6,819 nucleotides of DNA from an uncultured Clostridia bacterium (GTDB lineage Bacteria > Bacillota > Clostridia > Christensenellales > Borkfalkiaceae), in contig CAKQSU010000062.1 in the NCBI GenBank assembly GCA_934273135.1, positions 1 through 6,819 on the forward strand, read 5' to 3'. The translations under genes were made by a program, and so were the position numbers. This document shows, in pieces, positions 5,116 through 6,819 of the stretch. The first letter of the stretch is position 1. Every line of letters begins with the position of its first letter. The notes under the pieces were generated by a model. It made no database searches. It was not told the origin of the DNA and worked only from the letters and a program-made list of their open reading frames with translations.

Positions 5116-6138
5116 ATGAAAAAACTTTTCAGAAACTTAGGGTGTTTCACTCTAATGGCAGTTACATGCGCCTGCATGTTATTCTCCGTAGGTTGTTCTA
5201 AAAACGAGCCGAAGAAGGAAGCCGACGGGTCGCTTGTCGTTACCCCTGGCGAAATTCAAGGGGATATTATTCGACTTTTAACGGTTTACCCCGACAGTTC
5301 GCTTGGCGTTAATACCTGTCAATTAAAAGTCGAACTCGAAACAACGTCAACGGCTTTTAACGATAAGTACAAAAAAGTAAGTTGGACTATCGGTTGGAAA
5401 GACGCTTCTTCTCAATGGGCTTCCGGTAAAAAGGTAAGCGACTACGTTAAGCTCACCACCAAGGAAGAAAACGGGTTGACGGCAAACCTTGAAAAGGTTA
5501 ACGATTTTGGCGAACAGATAATCGTAACCGCCACGCCGATATATTATTCGAAAGTGAAAGCGACTGCTACCGTCGATTGTTTTAAACGTTTGACTTCGTT
5601 CGGTTTCGATACAGACGACACAATGCTTTTATATCTAAACGACAAACTTAATAGCGGTTGTGATATCGATAATTATGAATGTTTTTTCGGCATCGGTACG
5701 ATAGCCACTACGCCGAAAGTAAGTTCGATATCGTATTATCTCGATACACCCACGGAAATGCTCGACGATATGAACGAAGAGATACGAAGCTTAATGCGGG
5801 AACATGACTTATCCGAAGAAACATATTTTTTCGATTTTAAAACGCCGTTTAAAGATAATGCGCCGTTTGAAATAAGCAAGTTGTTCCGCTGTTCGGACGA
5901 AGACCGTGCAACGCTCGAAAATTCCGTTGCTTACAAGATTTGTTATAACAAAGCGGTAGAATTATTGCATACTAACGAGGGAAGCTACGAGATACATGTT
6001 TCTATATCGACTTATTACAACGATAAATTTATAAACGAAGTCGGTAATGATTTCGTTTGCGAATTTAACTCGCCTAATTATATTCCCTTTGAGATAGTAA
6101 CAAGCGCAAGTTTTGCAGACGGGTCGGCGATATTTTAA
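5116..6138 (+). CDS. Lipoprotein with an Ig-like region, copy 1
   Basis: This 340-aa protein is probably exported and lipid-anchored. A basic start (MKKLFRN) and hydrophobic segment lead to FSVGC with the lipidated Cys27, followed by SKNEPKKE. The signal peptide is rich in Cys (C10, C18, C20 plus C27). Residues about 65-155 resemble a bacterial Ig-like (Big) beta-sandwich: alternating strands LKVELETT, KKVSWTIGW (86-94) and EQIIVTATPIYYSKVKATATVDC, the usual 'v.Wt....' to 'taTv' progression. The C-terminal half (about 160-340) is unrecognised and acidic, and ends in FADGSAIF. The ribosome binding site GTGAGG precedes ATG. A small membrane-peptide gene starts 12 nt after the stop, and a paralogue with the same leader begins at 6553. 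A cell-surface role is likely; the ligand or function cannot be inferred. Confidence 0.82.
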   Translation: MKKLFRNLGCFTLMAVTCACMLFSVGCSKNEPKKEADGSLVVTPGEIQGDIIRLLTVYPDSSLGVNTCQLKVELETTSTAFNDKYKKVSWTIGWKDASSQWASGKKVSDYVKLTTKEENGLTANLEKVNDFGEQIIVTATPIYYSKVKATATVDCFKRLTSFGFDTDDTMLLYLNDKLNSGCDIDNYECFFGIGTIATTPKVSSISYYLDTPTEMLDDMNEEIRSLMREHDLSEETYFFDFKTPFKDNAPFEISKLFRCSDEDRATLENSVAYKICYNKAVELLHTNEGSYEIHVSISTYYNDKFINEVGNDFVCEFNSPNYIPFEIVTSASFADGSAIF

Positions 6139-6150
6139 GGCGGTGACGAT

Positions 6151-6324
6151 ATGAAAGCAAAAGGTATAGCAAGGATTGCCGCTATCGTTTTACTGCTCAT
6201 AGCTATGCTTGCGGTTTTCGTGAGCGGCTTTCGCGGTTCCGCTTCGGGCGGTGGCGGAGGCGGCACTTCGATTGAAAACCCGATAACGGATATTCACTTC
6301 GAAGACCCGGAAATAATATTTTAG
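6151..6324 (+). CDS. 57-aa membrane peptide with Gly-rich linker
   Basis: ATG at 6151 opens a 57-codon frame ending in TAG (6322-6324), 12 nt after the lipoprotein stop and preceded by GGCGGTGA as ribosome binding site. The product has a basic start (MKAKGIAR) and one strongly hydrophobic helix (about residues 9-27). Then comes SASGGGGGGTS (30-40) and a short acidic tail ending IHFEDPEIIF. It would be a single-pass membrane peptide, or an exported peptide if cleaved, with a glycine hinge. No lipobox Cys is present and no family is recognised. Spacing implies translation together with the lipoprotein. The tandem hairpin repeats begin directly after its stop codon. Confidence 0.62.
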   Translation: MKAKGIARIAAIVLLLIAMLAVFVSGFRGSASGGGGGGTSIENPITDIHFEDPEIIF

Positions 6325-6420
6325 TTCATACATATTATAACATTTCTTTTCTCTTGAGTCCGTAGAGCTTTGTACGGTTTGCCGCGCGGGGCTTTACGGA
6401 TAAGAGAAAAACAAACTGTG
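6325..6420 (+). repeat. Hairpin repeat, copy 1
   Basis: This unit opens with TTCATACAT immediately after the stop codon. TTTTCTCTT (6347-6355) pairs with AAGAGAAAA (6402-6410), and inside it TCCGTAGAGC (6359-6368) pairs with GCTTTACGGA (6391-6400) with one G.U. The loop is 22 nt, starting TTTG and ending GCGGG. The hairpin is followed by A-rich, not T-rich, sequence on the plus strand and has no T-run on the minus strand, so it is not an ordinary terminator. A second unit begins exactly 96 nt downstream. Confidence 0.75.
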
Positions 6421-6510
6421 TTCATACATCTTCCTTTTTAAAATTTTGTGTTCCGTAAGGCTTTGCTTATCCGATTTTGCGGGGTCTTACGGAATGCAAA
6501 AAAAGAAACA
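6421..6510 (+). repeat. Hairpin repeat, copy 2
   Basis: This unit again opens with TTCATACAT. TTTTGTGTTCCGTAAGGC (6444-6461) pairs with GTCTTACGGAATGCAAAA (6484-6501) as an uninterrupted 18-bp stem with a few G.U pairs. The loop is 22 nt, starting TTTG and ending GCGGG as in copy 1, with a dissimilar middle. A-rich sequence follows, then a small GCCG-ACAA-CGGC hairpin (6514-6525) shortly before the ribosome binding site of the next gene. Confidence 0.75.
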
Positions 6511-6552
6511 AAAGCCGACAACGGCAAAAAAATAAAACAGAGGTAAATTTTT

Positions 6553-6819
6553 ATGAAAGTAAGAAAAATTCTAAGTTTATTGGAGTGCTTCACTCTAATA
6601 GCAGTTACATGCGTATGCATGTTATTCTCCGTAGGTTGTTCTAAGAATGAGCCGAAGAAGGAAGCCGATGGTTCGCTCGTCGTAACTCCGGGCGAAGTTC
6701 AAGGCGATATGATTAGCCTTTTAACGCAAGGACCTACCGACAACACGACAGAATATACTCTCACCGTCGTTTTGAACGCAGACTGCCCCGACGACATGAA
6801 AGCGATAGACTGGTCTATC
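6553..6819 (+). CDS. Lipoprotein, copy 2 (incomplete at the right edge)
   Basis: The first 89 residues of a lipoprotein run off the window with no stop. The signal peptide carries the same Cys-rich pattern as copy 1 (C12, C20, C22) and ends in FSVGC with lipidated Cys29, followed by SKNEPKKEADGSLVVTPGE. Over 47 aligned codons (residues 12-58 here, 10-56 in copy 1) I count 17 base differences (about 88% identity) and 5 amino-acid changes. Beyond that point the two proteins diverge sharply, though LTVVLNADCPDDMKAIDWSI still follows the Ig-like 'v.Wsi' pattern. The start is ATG with AGAGG about 9 nt upstream. It is probably a product of tandem duplication with a conserved export leader and a diversified mature domain. 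Confidence 0.8.
   Translation, partial: MKVRKILSLLECFTLIAVTCVCMLFSVGCSKNEPKKEADGSLVVTPGEVQGDMISLLTQGPTDNTTEYTLTVVLNADCPDDMKAIDWSI

Noticed and set aside
6334..6342. Extended -10 (TGTTATAAT) on the minus strand
   Set aside because: There is no -35 box at a usable distance and no gene, structured RNA or terminator downstream on that strand, so it is probably chance in AT-rich sequence.
6325..6510. Integron attC sites or a short CRISPR array
   Set aside because: No RYYYAAC/GTTRRRY core pair borders the hairpins, no integrase is present, and two units of about 95 nt with long hairpins do not resemble CRISPR repeats and spacers.
6438..6620. 60-codon minus-strand frame rich in Phe/Ile/Leu
   Set aside because: It is antisense to the hairpin repeat and to the conserved lipoprotein leader, with no ribosome binding site or family resemblance.

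Overview
The window looks like chromosomal DNA of an anaerobic Bacillota, most likely a Clostridia lineage. The reasons are a PdaB-type sporulation polysaccharide deacetylase, a ROK glucokinase with the usual Firmicutes motifs, strong AGGAGG-type ribosome binding sites, sigma-A promoters and U-tailed terminators. I cannot assign a genus from the sequence.

The left third (about 100-2870) is ordinary chromosome read on the minus strand. A sigma-A promoter (2845-2873) drives a ROK glucokinase (glcK), which ends at a clean terminator (1782-1812). Next come a PdaB-like deacetylase with a TTG start and, 80 nt further on, a protein with two SSB-like OB folds, followed by a probable terminator (101-137).

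The right two thirds are accessory in character and read on the plus strand. They hold a 126-aa hypothetical protein, a large hairpin terminator or attenuator, a 248-aa protein with a putative HTH and coiled coil, a 104-aa PUA/ASCH (DUF3850-like) candidate and a very basic 116-aa protein. After these come a lipoprotein with an Ig-like region, a 57-aa Gly-rich membrane peptide (6151-6324), two tandem hairpin repeats and the start of a second lipoprotein that shares its leader with the first.

The most interesting element is at 4571-4744. Between the 104-aa and 116-aa genes the minus strand carries a near-consensus promoter (TTGACA, 17 nt, TAGAAT). Downstream lie about 139 nt of structured, apparently non-coding sequence ending in a hairpin plus U-run terminator that pairs properly only in the minus-strand sense. 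I read this as an independently transcribed small RNA of unknown family, antisense to the intercistronic part of the plus-strand gene set. Its -35 box overlaps the start codon of the next gene. The second notable structure is the pair of about 95-nt repeats at 6325-6510. Each carries a long hairpin whose stem differs between copies by pair-preserving changes, while both loops are 22 nt with conserved ends. Their function is unknown.

Links among the plus-strand genes rest on spacing and orientation only; no common pathway can be read from the sequence.
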